Notes: generated from the sequence alone by a model not told the origin. Counted from the stretch's first letter, positions 1-10,016 are shown. The stretch: 64,000 nucleotides of DNA from Imbricaverruca yamaguchii (GCA_034440575.1 JAOTOL010000973.1:124001-188000); one strand, 5' to 3'. Program-made: numbers and translations.

Positions 1-189
1 AATAGCTCAAAATAATTGTAAACTATTTCCGTCGACAACGGACCGGTCAGAAGTGGCAAGAGCAATGGACTTTGTCTCCAAGCTCACGCACACTTCAACA
101 TCAGGTAATCATACCAGTTACTGATACTTCAGGTAACAGACAGGAAGTCAGTAATCAGACAGTGAAATACGACGAAATCCGGCGGCCTG

Positions 190-600
190 TGGCCACCCTT
201 CTGACACACATTGGTCAGTTAGCTATTGGAGTTTAGACGCACATGGACTCCATCGGTCACAGTGCCCGTGGCGTACACATCCTTCTGACAAACACTGTCA
301 GTTAGCTAGTGGGGTTTAGACGCACATGGACTCCATCAGTCATACAGTGCCTGTGACATGCACACCCTTCCGACACACACTGGTTGATGATGAATTGGAT
401 TTTAGGGGCGCGTCGACTGCCAGGGTCATTTTGCGCCCACAACTGTGTTTACATACAGTAACTAATAATCGCTCAGATACACACATACTGGTCAGATGGA
501 CTGCATCGGTCATACAGTGCCTGTGATGTACACACCCTTCCGACATACACTGGCTAGCAGCTATTAGAGGTTACACGCACATGGGCTGCACAGTGTAAAA
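190..600. repeat. Degenerate tandem repeat of about 110 bp related to the dispersed hairpin
   Basis: At least three imperfect units recur here, each with a TTAGCTA-TGG-GTTTAGACGCACATGGACT core followed by a CATCGGTCACAGTGCC-like stretch and a CACCCTTCYGACA segment. The core aligns by eye with the dispersed GGGCGC...GCGCCC hairpin, but the stem bases have drifted. I infer old tandem copies of that retrotransposon end. There is no supported gene between base 1 and the first TONSL exon at 1005. Confidence 0.5.
405..438 (-). repeat. Dispersed hairpin (retrotransposon 3'-end type), GTCGACTGCC variant
   Basis: The left arm GGGGCGC (405-411) and right arm GCGCCC (433-438) can pair around a loop of about 21 bases. 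It shares its TTTTGCGCCC right side with the hairpins that follow each L fragment near 30.3, 33.1, 38.2 and 41.0 kb. Confidence 0.6.
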
Positions 601-1004
601 TAATTGACCATGTGGCCTGGAAATTCAGTTAATGGAATTGTGCTATTTCATCCTTGCCTTAGGGTTTTACCATTTTGCCACATGTGTGGGCAGTCATTAT
701 ACACACGAATGCTAAATAATGTAAAATGCTCTGACTGAAGTGAAAGGCATTCCACTTGTTTAATCCTTAAGTGACGATCCTATATTTTCTTCCAATCTTT
801 CACTATTCCCAAGCAACTTCTTTCTTCATCCGCACAGTTAATGGTGAAATAATTGTAGGACACTGGGGCTGCATCAGTCACACAGTGCCCGTGACGCACG
901 TTAGGCGCAGCGCCGTTCCCGCAGGCGCCGGCCAGATGCGACAGGCCAGCACCGCCGCAGCTCAGTCTGGCCCGCGCCGCGACGCGCTGGCCGGCACAAC
1001 TCAC

Positions 1005-1189
1005 CGACGGCGAGCATCGCGCAGGCGGACGTGTAGCGCTCGGGCAGCGACGGCCGCTCCCACGACGTCACCCGACTGCCGATCACGTCGTCCTGGCCGC
1101 CGACGACGTCGCGCACCGCGTCGGCGGCGTCGAGCGGCACGGTGCCGCCGGCGGCGCGCAGCTCCAGGTGGGGCCGCATCAGGAACTGC
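1005..1189 (-). CDS. TONSL: TONSL exon: end of ubiquitin-like segment
   Basis: This is a coding exon of a Tonsoku-like protein, which in animals pairs with MMS22L on newly replicated chromatin and supports homologous recombination at stalled forks. Its translation includes MRPHLELRAAGG and VTSWERPSLPERYTSACAML, which align with the vertebrate segment between the ubiquitin-like domain and the leucine-rich repeats. The 3' splice site GGCGGCAG ends at 1190. The 5' splice site is a strong GTGAGT at 1004-999. The exon enters with one base completing an Arg codon begun in the 2612-2757 exon and leaves in phase 1. The leucine-rich repeats should follow to the left of this window. No in-frame stop is seen. 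Confidence 0.85.
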
Positions 1190-1233
1190 CTGCCGCCGAC
1201 AAACGGTGACGGTCAGCTGGTTGTTTGAGTTTA

Positions 1234-1268
1234 GGGGCGCTTCGACCAAAACGTGATCATTTAGCGCC
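1234..1268 (-). repeat. Dispersed hairpin
   Basis: GGGGCGC (1234-1240) and GCGCC (1264-1268) flank a CTTCGACC-containing loop. A GGTTGTTTGAG tract to the left corresponds to the AACC-type tail on the opposite strand. Weaker, truncated copies with the same GAGTTTAGGGGCGC start lie near 1535-1570 and 1589-1615. The rest of 1270-2130 shows no recognisable gene. Confidence 0.55.
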
Positions 1269-2134
1269 AATAACTTCCAGCGAAGTATTCCAGTTAGTCA
1301 AGCAGGCAGGTGTTACCGGGGTGTGCAGATGGCTCGAAAACCGATCGCTCTCAGAAAGCGAAATATGCTCCCAGAACGAACTATGTCTGAGTCATCAGCC
1401 AGGACATCACGATGTGTTGAGCCGTGTATTATTTCCATAGGACAATCCTCGCTCTGTTGAGAACTGCTCGCACGAGAAAAGCACATGACGCACGGTCAGG
1501 TTTCCAGAACAGCGGGGACACTGAGGTCTGGTTAGTTATTTGAGTTCAAGGGCGTTTCGATCAAAACGTACCGAGGTCTCTCATCGCGAGTTTAGGGGCG
1601 CATCGACTGATCCGAGGGCGACGGGCCGGCAGACATCCCCGTGTTTGTTGATGACAGTATGTCGGTGAGAGGAGGGTGAGGCGCAGTGGGGGGTGAGGGC
1701 AGTGGGGGAACAACGTCATGGCTGGACGAAAGAAGGCCGTTGCACAGTACAAGTACGCGATGGAAGCAGCTATGGTCCGTAGTTGCTGCCAGTGCACATG
1801 CGACCAGCGGCTCGCCAGTGAACAGTGTTTCTGGTTGCTCACAATGAGTGGAAAAGTAAAACAAATTCCAAAGAGAAGAGCATTGTCTCATGAGCAGATC
1901 TTGGCACTGAGTATGCTTTTGAGGAATATAGAGGCATGCTGAATGAAGCGGATTCGATTGATGCTGTAAAATGTTGTACTACTAGTTCAAATAACTAGCT
2001 GAACAAACTAGTTCAAATAATCGGCCAGTAGCCAGTCGTACACTCCCCGCTCCTGTCCTGTTGCAGACACGAGAGCCCCACACGCATGCACACCTACAGC
2101 ACGACGCCAGCCATCTCCTGGCACGCAACCTGAC

Positions 2135-2540
2135 GTGATCGGTCCAAGCGAAGACGATCGGTCAAAGCGAGGACGATGCACCGAAGCAAGGACGATGAGC
2201 CGAAGCGAGGACGATGAGCCGAAGCGAGGACGATGGGTGGAAGCGAGGACGTGGCTGGTCGAAGCGGGACCGCGAGGTCGAAGCGAGGACCGGACTGGCC
2301 GAAGCGAGGACGATGAGTGGAAGCGAGGGCGTGGCTGGTCGAAGCGGGACCGCGGGGTCAAAGTGAGTACCGGACTGGCCGAAGCGAGAACGCGTGGTTG
2401 GTCGACGCGGGACCGCGAGGTCGAAGCGAGGACCGGACTGGCCGAAGCGAGGACGATAAGTGGAAGCGAGGACGTGGCTGGTCGAAGCGGGACCGCGAGG
2501 TCAAAGTGAGGACCGGACTGGGCGAAGCGAGGACGCGATC
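2135..2540. repeat. GAAGCGAGGACG minisatellite in a TONSL intron
   Basis: Variants of GAAGCGAGGACGATGAG and GGTCGAAGCGGGACCGCGAG alternate about 25 times in units of 15-30 bp. The array lies in the intron after the exon at 2612-2757, about 70 bases beyond its 5' splice site. Unlike the arrays at 3.1, 6.2 and 12.8 kb, its units do not contain a copy of the splice site. Long open frames across it are low-complexity by-products. Confidence 0.85.
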
Positions 2541-2611
2541 GCGTGAACACGGCTACCGTCGGCCACCGGCGGGCCACGAGTACACCAGTGTCGCCGCTGC
2601 GAGACACCCAC

Positions 2612-2757
2612 CGGTAATATCTGTCGGAGGCCTCCTTGGCCAGCCAGCCGATGGTGTGAGACGGCTCCTGGCCGTCCGGCCCCTTGGGTATGGGCACCAT
2701 CAGTCTGTCCCGCTCCACCTCCACGTACACGCGCAGTGTCGGCGCGAACGACCCGCC
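2612..2757 (-). CDS. TONSL: TONSL exon: ubiquitin-like domain
   Basis: The exon encodes LRVYVEVERDRLMVPIPKG and HTIGWLAKEASDRYYR. This matches the pattern of the TONSL ubiquitin-like domain: a beta strand of alternating R-V-x-V, then 'IPVP', then 'WLAEQAAQRYY'. The 3' splice site is CTGCCGGCAG ending at 2758 and the 5' splice site is CCG|GTGGGT (GT at 2611-2610). It enters in phase 0 and leaves after two bases of an Arg codon, which the exon at 1005-1189 completes exactly. This is one of the two clearest exons for naming the gene; the other is the ankyrin exon at 11252-11488. Confidence 0.88.
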
Positions 2758-3104
2758 CTGCCGGCAGGTCACAGGTCACATCAGTTGCCGGTCAGGCTGC
2801 AGCCAGGGCACAAAGGTCAACTGGGCTTCACATGCAGTCTTTTCCAACCTTGACCACAATATGACCCAGAGCAGATTGGTATTTGCATTCCATCGCAGTA
2901 CATGCTGGGCGGCTGGCTCAGGGTGCAAGCTTCAGCCTCGATTATACCTCCGCCCAGGAACGTCAGTTACCACTGACCTCTATGGAAAACACACCATTTT
3001 CAGTTCCAGCCTAGTTTAGGAAATGCGCACACCCTCAACACATGGTGCATAGATCGTCTCGCCCCATGTTCCAACTGCACTGCTGTGAAGAGGGCCTGAC
3101 CTGA

Positions 3105-4327
3105 CACTAACCTTGTCGACAGTGGAGTCTGTGCGGTGTGCCTTGGGCGGCAGGGCGACGGCTGGCGGTCGGGTCGGACCCGACCTGACCTGACCTGATC
3201 CGACACTGACCTTGTCGACGGTGGAGTCTGTGCGGTGTGCCTTGGGGGGGGGGGGAGAGCGGCGGGGGGCGGTCGGGTCGGACCCGACCCAAACGATAAA
3301 AAGCTATGCGGTGTGCCTTGGGCGGCAGGGTGGGAGACAGGCTGGGCGACGACTGGCGGTCGGGTCGGACCTGACCTGACCCGACACTGACCTTGTCGAC
3401 GGTGGAGTCTGTGCGGTGTGCCTTGGGCGGGGGGGCAGGGTGGGAGACAGGCTGGGCGACGGCTGCGGTCGGGTCGGACCTGACCTGACCCGAACTGACC
3501 TTGTCGACGGTGGAGTCTGTGCGGTGTGCCTTGGGCGGCAGGGTGGGAGACAGGCTGCGACGGCTCGTGGTCGGACCCGACCTAACCCAAAACGACTTGT
3601 CACGTAGTCTTGTGTGCCTTGGACGGCAGGGTGGGAGACAGACTGGGCGACGACTCGTGGTCGGGTCGGACCTGACCTGACCCGACACTGACCTTATCGA
3701 CGGTGGAGTCTGTGCGGTGTGCCTTGGACGGCAGGGTGGGAGACAGACTGGGCAACCGCCCCCGGGCCGGTCCGACCCCACCCCACCCCACACCCGTTGT
3801 AGGGAGTCTTCGTTGCAGGCAGGCTGGGCGACGGCTGGCGGTCGGGTCGGACCTACCTGACCCGACACTGACCTTGTCGACGGTGGAGTCTGTGCGGTGT
3901 GCCTTGGGCGGAGGGGGTGGGTCGGCGACTAAACTGACCTTGTGAGAGCGTGCGGTGTGCTTGGCGGCGGGAACGGCTCGTGGTCGGGTCGGACCTGACC
4001 TGACCCGACACTGACCTTGTCGACGGTGGAGTCTGTGCGGTGTGCCTTGGACGGCAGGGTGGGAGACAGACTGGGCGACGGCTGGCGGTCGGGTCGGACC
4101 TGACCCGACACTGACCTTGTCGACGGTGGAGTCTGTGCGGTGTGCCTTGGACGGCAGGGTGGGAGACAGGCTGGGCGACGGCTGCGGTGGTACGACCTGA
4201 CCTGACCTGACCCGACACTGACCTTGTCGACAGTGGAGTCTGTGCGGTGTACATTGGGCGGCAGGGTGGGAGACAGACTGGGCGACGACTCGTGGTCGGG
4301 TCGGACCTGACCTGACCCGACACTGAC
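3105..4327. repeat. Minisatellite of about 100-110 bp, each unit copying a TONSL exon end and its 5' splice site
   Basis: About ten full and three partial units. Read on the minus strand, a full unit contains the CCCAGYCTGTCTCCCACC stretch of the neighbouring exon (4328-4432), then the GTCGACAAG|GTCAGTGTC boundary, then a tract of repeated GGTCAG/GACC. The true exon end at 4328 is therefore the leading member of the array. Unit length varies and is not consistently a multiple of three. The proline-rich open frames on the minus strand are copies of the exon reading through the splice site. Confidence 0.85.
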
Positions 4328-4432
4328 CTTGTCGACGGTGGAGTCTGTGCGGTGTGCCTTGGACGGCAGGGTGGGAGACAGACTGGGCGACGGCTGGCGG
4401 TCGGACCTGTTGCCGTCTCTCCGCTGCTCACG
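4328..4432 (-). CDS. TONSL: TONSL exon: Ser/Pro-rich linker before the ubiquitin-like domain
   Basis: A 35-codon exon, phase 0 at both ends. It encodes REQRRDGNRSDRQPSPSL followed by SPTLPSKAHRTDSTVDK. The 3' splice site TGTGTGTGCAG ends at 4433 and the 5' splice site is AAG|GTCAGT (GT at 4327-4326). The sequence itself is low-complexity linker and would not identify the gene alone. Its assignment rests on clean splice sites, matching phases with the exons at 5334 and 2757, and position just before the ubiquitin-like domain, where TONSL has a variable Ser/Pro-rich region. Its last 75 bases have been copied repeatedly into the following intron. Confidence 0.68.
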
Positions 4433-5333
4433 CTGCACACACAGATGGGCAGGTTACTCGCGGGGACGTCGCGCATCGCAGGCCACCCAGGAAGTGACTG
4501 AGCAGACTACTGTGCTACACGTCACGGGCTAGAAACTACCCACCGGGTGTCACGTATTAGTCACGGAACGCTATGCGCCTGCCGTGGTATTCTATGACCT
4601 GGTCCCCAGCCATTATCCGTGCGACGTCACAGATCAGGACCTACTTTGAAGACGCCACAGGCCATCAAGACAGGTCAGGTCAGGTCCAAATTAGTTCGGT
4701 GAGGTGTCATGGTGTGAACACAAAATCGTCCCTGGGAATCTGTCTTCCACAATAGAAATGAACTGCATTCAGCTGATCCTTTACCTCGAAATAGACCTCA
4801 ATCCGATTTTGAGGACTATGCAACAGGATTCGGAAGCCATTTCGAGCCAATTTTGAATTGTATCTATAACCTTGCTCGGACCACTGCAATCGCGAATATC
4901 GGCAAAATGACATACAATGGCCAACAATCCAGACAGTCCGAGTTCCCTCACCAACTAATATAAGGAAACTGGTAGCAATGTAACCAACTGGCACTGGTCT
5001 CGTAAACCAGTGACAGATACGCCCATTAAACGCAACAGGAGAGCAACACAACTGCAATTCAGCATAAGTTCCAATTACAATTACACCGCCAGACCAAGAC
5101 TGACAAAGAAACATGAACAGGGTGACATATAGGACATCCTTGCTGTGGCGAGCGCTAATAGCCGTCCTCAGGGAAATAAATTGCCCAGGGGGGGGGGGGG
5201 ACAATTTATGCTCCTTTCTACAGCATGTCGGCAAGACGACACCCGCCAGCCTCGCACCTGATAGCAAAACTTAATCGGCTGAAATGTCCACCTGTCACGG
5301 GCACCCCTGCCCTCCCTCCCACGGGAGCCTCAC
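4433..5333. other. TONSL intron with no recognised feature
   Basis: Intron between the exons at 5334 and 4432. It holds a G(12) run near 5189-5200 and otherwise unique AT-richer sequence. A 186-codon open frame on the minus strand (4707-5267) resembles no family I recognise and lacks splice support, so I leave it out. Confidence 0.5.
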
Positions 5334-5900
5334 CATCACCAGCGGTGTCAGCCGGCTCTGGCGGAGCCGCTTCCTGGAGCGTCTGGCGGCCGGCGGAGGC
5401 TCCGTCTGACTGTCGCTGGACACCGCCTCAATGGCGGCCTCCTGCTCCTGCGACGGCGGCAGCGGAGGAGACGGAGCAGACGGAGGAGTCGGCTCACGCC
5501 CTCGCCGCCGTGCCGGCGACGCCGGTGACCCGGGCAGGTCACGGTCGGCAGACGACGGCGGCGGCGACACGCCGCGGGCGCCGATCGTCGGCGAGGCGCG
5601 GCCGTTCTCGTCGTCACCACCGGAGAGCGGCGGCGAGCCGGCGCCAGCTCGACCGGCCGAGGTCAGCGGCGAGACGGGCCGGGTTCTGCCGGCCGAGGTC
5701 AGCGGCGAGACGGGCCGGGCTCTGCCGGTTGATGTCAGCGGCGAGACGGGCCGGGCGCGGCGGCCGCCGCCGGAGAACTGCGGCGAGAGGCGGCGCCGGC
5801 GCGACGAGTGCGCCGCCACGTCCTGCTCCAGCCAGTCGTACTCGGCCTCGCCCACCAGGCTGGGCCGCGGCCCGGCCCGAGTCGCCCGCCGACCCCGCTG
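5334..5900 (-). CDS. TONSL: TONSL exon: long Ser/Pro-rich linker
   Basis: A 189-codon exon, phase 0 at both ends. Near its start it encodes SLVGEAEYDWLEQDV, which matches the short conserved 'DWLE' motif in the TONSL linker. It then has Arg/Ser/Pro-rich sequence with three imperfect 14-residue repeats (RARPVSPLTS type) and a basic end, SRKRLRQSRLTPLVM. The 3' splice site is a tandem CAGCAG, so the exon starts at 5900 or 5897. The 5' splice site is ATG|GTGAGG (GT at 5333-5332). The basic stretch could act in nuclear import, which is inference. A disordered linker of this kind is normal for the family. Confidence 0.75.
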
Positions 5901-6125
5901 CTGCCGGTCAAGTGCCACACCGTCGACATCGGGTCATGGAAGAGTTGCTGTCGGTCAAGTGCCACACCGTCGACATCGGGTCATGGAAGAGTTGCTGTCG
6001 GTCAAGTGCCACACCACCGACACCGGGTCATGGGAGTGGTGCTGTCGATCCAGTGTCACACCGACATCAGGTCATGGGAGTGGTGCTGTCGGTCAAGTGT
6101 CACACCGCCGACATCAGGCCGGGAC
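5901..6125. repeat. 47-bp minisatellite copying a TONSL 3' splice site
   Basis: About five units with a period near 47 bp, starting directly at the 3' splice site of the exon at 5334-5900. On the minus strand each unit reads GTGTGGCACTTGACCG(A/G)CAG, which is the branch-to-AG segment of that splice site, followed by GCAACTCTTCCATGACC. The intron is thus bounded by copies of its own acceptor here and its own donor at the far end. Confidence 0.8.
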
Positions 6126-6164
6126 ACCGTGCCCCCTCCCCTCCCCCGCCCCCGCTCACCCTGT

Positions 6165-6981
6165 GTATGGCCGGGACACTGGGACCCCGCCGCAGCTCAC
6201 CCTGTGTGACCCGGACCCCGTCGCAGCTACCCTCTGTGCCCCCCCCCGCAGCTCACCTCGTGTGTGGCCGGGACACTGGGACCCCGCCGCAGCTCACCCT
6301 GTGTGGCCCGGATCCCGCCGCAGCTCACCCTGTGTGTGGCCCCCCCCGCAGCTCACCTCGTGTGTGGCCGGGACACTGGGACCCCGCCGCAGCTCACCCT
6401 GTGTGTGGCCGGGACCCCGCCGCAGATCACCCTGTGTGTGGCCGGGACCCCGCCGCAGATCACCCTGTGTGTGGCCGGGACACCGTGGACCCCGCCGCAG
6501 ATCACCATGTGTGTGGCCGGGACCCCGCCGCAGCTCACCCTGTGTGTGCCCCCGCCGCAGCTCACCCTGTGTGGCCGGGACACCGTGGACCCCGCCGCAG
6601 CTCACCCTGTGTGTGGCCGGGACCCCGCCGCAGCTCACCCTGTGTGTGGCCGGGACCCCGCCGCAGCTCACCCTGTGTGCCGGTGCCCCCGCCGCAGCTC
6701 ACCCTGTGTGTGGCCGGGACCCCGCCGCAGCTCACCCTGTGTGCCCGCCGCAGCTCACCCTTGTGTGGCCCCCGCCGCAGCTCACCATATGTGTGGCCGG
6801 GACCCCGCCGCAGCTCACCCTGTGTGTGGCCGGGACCCCGCCGCAGCTCACCATATGTGTGGCCGGGACCCCGCCGCAGCTCACCCTGTGTGTGGCCGGG
6901 ACCCCGCCGCAGCTCACCCTGTGTGTGCCCCCGCCGCAGCTCACCCTGTGTGTGCCCCCCCCCCCTCCCGCCGCAGCTCAC
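6165..6981. repeat. 33-bp minisatellite, each unit containing a TONSL 5' splice site
   Basis: About 25 units. On the minus strand the unit reads GGCCACACACAGG|GTGAGC followed by TGCGGCGGGGTCCC. The first unit coincides with the real exon end at 6982 (ACACACAGG|GTGAGC). Most units are 33 bp, a multiple of three, and the minus-strand frame that continues from the exon stays open over long stretches as an 11-residue repeat (CGGVPATHRVS). Some units are shortened. Confidence 0.85.
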
Positions 6982-7124
6982 CCTGTGTGTGGCCGCGCCG
7001 GTGACGGCCGATTTGCCGACGGCACGGATGGCCCGTCGGTAGGCGGTCGTCACGTCCTCCTCGTCCTCGGCCTCGTCGTCCGAGAGCGCCGCTGGCGGCG
7101 GCGGCCGGTCCGCACCGTGGCCCG
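6982..7124 (-). CDS. TONSL: TONSL exon: acidic segment with AYRRAIRAVG motif
   Basis: The exon encodes ALSDDEAEDEEDVTTAYR then RAIRAVGKSAVTGAATHR. The (A)AYxxAIRxVG stretch is a recognisable conserved patch in the TONSL linker. The 3' splice site GTGGACCCAG ends at 7125. The 5' splice site AGG|GTGAGC has its GT at 6981-6980. Two leading bases complete the codon left by the exon at 8439-8540, and the exon ends in phase 0, matching the start at 5900. The preceding 33-bp array begins from this exon's last bases. Confidence 0.8.
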
Positions 7125-7554
7125 CTGGGTCCACAGGCCAGACACAGGTCAGACCAGCCGCGGCGCTCAGGCCGCCGTGGGCGGACACAGCATGCCGAGC
7201 GAAGATCGTGCATCGCAGGGTTAAAATAATGGTTTTTCGTTAGGTGTGAGATGTCGAAACGAGCACAGTAGGATGTCGAAATTCGCCATTGAATTAGTGT
7301 CATTTAAAATGATTTTGATGCCTCAGGCTCAAATTCGAGCTGATGGTGTAGGTTCCAAGGAGCAGGATGTCGATACTTCTTGGGGAAGGATGGTGATTGA
7401 GTGTTCAGAAAATGGTATATTCCACCCTATTTCACGAATAATTTATCACTGGTGCATCGTGCCCAACTATACTGGGCAATATTGGGGACGGTCATAAGAC
7501 AAGGAGCGCGATGCTGGTGATACGATAGGGTTGGTTGGTTGGTTATTTGGGCTT

Positions 7555-7590
7555 AGGGGTGCATCGACTGCTTCGGTCATACAGCGCCCA
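7555..7590 (-). repeat. Dispersed hairpin with (AACC)n tail
   Basis: The sequence GGTTGGTTGGTTATTTGG precedes an AGGGGTGC arm and ends with AGCGCCCAT. Read on the minus strand this is a hairpin followed by an AACC repeat tail, like the 3' ends of elements E1 and E2 but without their coding region. Confidence 0.65.
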
Positions 7591-8277
7591 TGGTGATACG
7601 ATATGGCAGCGCCACGAAATTCTGAAATGTGGAGATACACACTTACTGACCACTATGTCGACATCACTTCCTTTTGGCATCATCAACACCTACGTTTCTT
7701 TTGCTACAGGCTATGAAGGAGAGTTGCTTCTTTAAAGGCACTTGTGGTTTCCGGTAACAGCAATGCCGACTTGATTAGGATGTTGAGTATCTTTTGTCCA
7801 AGCTTATAGCATCTTCCCATTTACAGGCTCAACTCGGATGGGCTCCTGCAGCTGTTGTTAAATCTGAACGCTTGATGACTATGATACAACGGAGAAATAT
7901 GCTACTCCGAGCAGGACAGCATATTTCCGAGCGAATGCAAGCATGTTAAAGAAGGAAAACAAAAATGCATTGCTCGTTAGTAAATTATTTACTTATTTGG
8001 GATTTAGAACGCTTCGAACTGAGCTAATCATTCGCACCCATCCTGCACATTGCTCAACTGAATGTTCATTCAGATATCAATGCATCAAAACCTGCAAACA
8101 CTTGCTCCAAAACCACAGCTATTGCCGGCCAACAGCGCAGCTTATTCTCGATTCCAATTCATATCCAACTGCACACCTAAATTCCTCCGACACACATTCT
8201 CCCGGTGGTTATTGGTTTTACACGTCGACCGTTGAGTCATGTAGCGTCGCCAATCTTTCACGCCGACTTGTCGCGGG

Positions 8278-8350
8278 CGAAGAGTAGCGACAGGTGAGAC
8301 TCGAACCCGCCATATTTCGATTGTGAGACTGGCAACACACCCGTAGACTA
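8278..8350 (-). repeat. Possible tRNA-derived (SINE-like) fragment
   Basis: On the minus strand the segment contains GGGTTCGAGTCTC, a good match to a polymerase III B box, with TAGTCTACGGGTG about 45 bases upstream as a weak A box. I cannot fold a full cloverleaf, so this is a tRNA-like remnant at best. Confidence 0.35.
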
Positions 8351-8438
8351 CTCGTCCCCACGCACATTGCTCCGACCCGGACGTCACGGTGAACACTTCT
8401 GCACCCCCCCCCCGCTGCGGGGTCACGCACACACTCAC

Positions 8439-8540
8439 GCGGCCGTGGCGACTGGGACGGCGTCTCGGAGGAGCCGGCGTCCGGCGACCGCTGCTCCGAC
8501 TCGGACTCCCGGCTCGGCGACGCCGGGATCTCCTCACCGG
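8439..8540 (-). CDS. TONSL: TONSL exon: short Ser/Glu-rich linker
   Basis: A 102-bp exon encoding AGEEIPASPSRESESEQRS followed by PDAGSSETPSQSPRP. The 3' splice site GTGTTGCAG ends at 8541 and the 5' splice site is CGC|GTGAGT (GT at 8438-8437). Two leading bases complete the codon left by the exon at 10017-10137, and the exon exits in phase 1, matching 7124. The content is disordered linker, so identity depends on splice sites and phase continuity. Confidence 0.62.
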
Positions 8541-8584
8541 CTGCAACACGCGACACGCGCCGGGACGCTGACGGTTAGTGCGAA

Positions 8585-8760
8585 CCCCCACCGCGGCACG
8601 ACACAGCACAGCCGAGGCGGCAGGGACGGCAGCACAACACAGCACAGCACAGCACAACACAACACGACAGCGGCCATGACGGTCCGGGTAGGTTCCCCAC
8701 AACACGACAGCAACCATGACGGTCCGGGTAGGTTCCCAGGCCACAACACAACACAGCCGT
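8585..8760. repeat. CACAACACAGCA low-complexity and 45-bp duplicated segment
   Basis: Repeats of ACAACACAGC are followed by two copies of a segment containing CATGACGGTCCGGGTAGGTT (8677-8696 and 8715-8734). It lies in the intron upstream of the exon at 8540. Confidence 0.7.
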
Positions 8761-8817
8761 GATATTCCAGGAGGCTCTCAACCGCATTTAGTACAACTCG
8801 ACACTGTAATGTTCAAT

Positions 8818-8851
8818 GGGCGCTGCATGACCGATGTAGTCGATGCGCCCC
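8818..8851 (+). repeat. Dispersed hairpin in the opposite orientation
   Basis: GGGCGC (8818-8823) and GCGCCCC (8845-8851) flank a loop with GACCGATGTAGTCGAT. It is followed by CCAATAACCAACC, the tail, on the plus strand. It is the only clear copy in the window whose tail lies to the right. Confidence 0.65.
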
Positions 8852-9412
8852 TAAACTCCAATAACCAACCACTGTAATGTTCGTAAAGTACATGTTGCTG
8901 GAGATCGAGGCCACAACATCGTGCGGGGATGGCTGCGGGTATACCGGTCTCTTCACGTGGCGTTTTAACTCGGTAAAGTCAATGGTGAGCCGGCATCCCG
9001 AGTCGGTCCCATCAGCCGATGCCTTGGCCACTGGCACGATAGGGTGCACCCACGGGGAAGCACATCCAGTGGATCACTCCTCACAACCTGAGCACCGGCT
9101 GGGTCAAGCCGTAACCGACCGCGCCATGTAATGTTCGTAGGGTCCGGCTCAAACCCGTGCTCGAGGGCAGCGGCCGCACACGCGAAGGTCGCGGGTCAGA
9201 CTGACTGTATTGGCTGCGGCTCACAGCTGGCTGCAGCTGTGGGCTGCCATATCTAAGGAAATACCGAACAGACACGATCGCGGCGGACGGGTCTGACTTA
9301 TCGACGGCTCCAACACCACACGACAGTGATAATCGCGATGCCCAGGCTTCCCCAGACGCAAAGCAATGCAACCATCAAACCAACTCAACAGTTGGTTGGT
9401 TACTGGAGTTCA

Positions 9413-9446
9413 GAGGCGCATCGACTGCATCGGCCATGCAGCGCCA
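9413..9446 (-). repeat. Dispersed hairpin with (AACC)n tail
   Basis: AGGCGCATCGACTGCATCGG and CAGCGCC form the arms and loop. GTTGGTTGGTTACTGGAG lies to the left as the tail complement. Confidence 0.6.
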
Positions 9447-9529
9447 GTCACTCAACGGCGCCTAGCCACATAACCACAGACAGCGGTCCTGCAGCACCAG
9501 CACTAGTAGCAAATCCGTCGTCAGCGGCG

Positions 9530-9940
9530 TCATAGTCATGGCTCGTAGTCGTCGTAAACTTCGTCATTAACTCCCGGTCGTCGTTTCAGTTGTCATAATT
9601 AACGATCGTCGTTGTAGTCTCCGTCCGAGTTATAGTCCTAGTCGTCGTCAGTCATATTTGTCGTCGTCATTGTCATATTTGTTCCAGTCATAGTCATAGT
9701 CGTTACCATAGTCATAGTAGTAGTCGTCACCATAATCAGGTGTTAATAGTAGTTTTTCGGCACCATAATCATATACCAAAATAATCATGGTCGTAGTCGT
9801 CATCAGTCATAATCGTAGTCGTCACCATAATCACAGTCGTAGTCGTCACCAGTCATAGTCGTAGTCATCATCATAGTCATAGTCGTAGTCGTCACCATAG
9901 TCATAGTCGTCGTCAAAGCCATAGTCATCGTCATTGGACC
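9530..9940. repeat. (GTC/ATA)-type trinucleotide-like array
   Basis: About 400 bp of interspersed TAGTCGTCA, CATAGTCATAGTCG and related words, mostly with a period of three or six. It lies in the TONSL intron just downstream of the exon at 10017. Confidence 0.85.
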
Positions 9941-10016
9941 CATCCTCCCATCACCCCCACAACGTTAGCATATACACGGACCGGACACGCCGATAGACCA
10001 GTGGCAGTCGAGTCAC

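Larger units (their letters stand above)
7125..8438. other. TONSL intron containing a dispersed hairpin and a tRNA-like segment
   Basis: Mostly unique AT-richer sequence. Apart from the hairpin near 7555-7590 and the tRNA-like segment near 8280-8350, I see no exon, RNA gene or transposon in it. A short frame at 7246-7497 has no recognisable content. Confidence 0.5.

Noticed and set aside
3107..4476. Long proline/arginine-rich open frames across the 3.1-4.4 kb array
   Set aside because: They repeat with the minisatellite period and read through 5' splice sites; only the segment at 4328-4432 has splice support.
4707..5267. A 186-codon minus-strand frame in a TONSL intron
   Set aside because: No recognisable domain, no splice support and average composition; likely chance.
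5225..7224. Plus-strand frames of about 600 codons over 5.2-7.2 kb
   Set aside because: They are GC-rich shadows of minus-strand TONSL exons and of the 33-bp array; no domain is visible.
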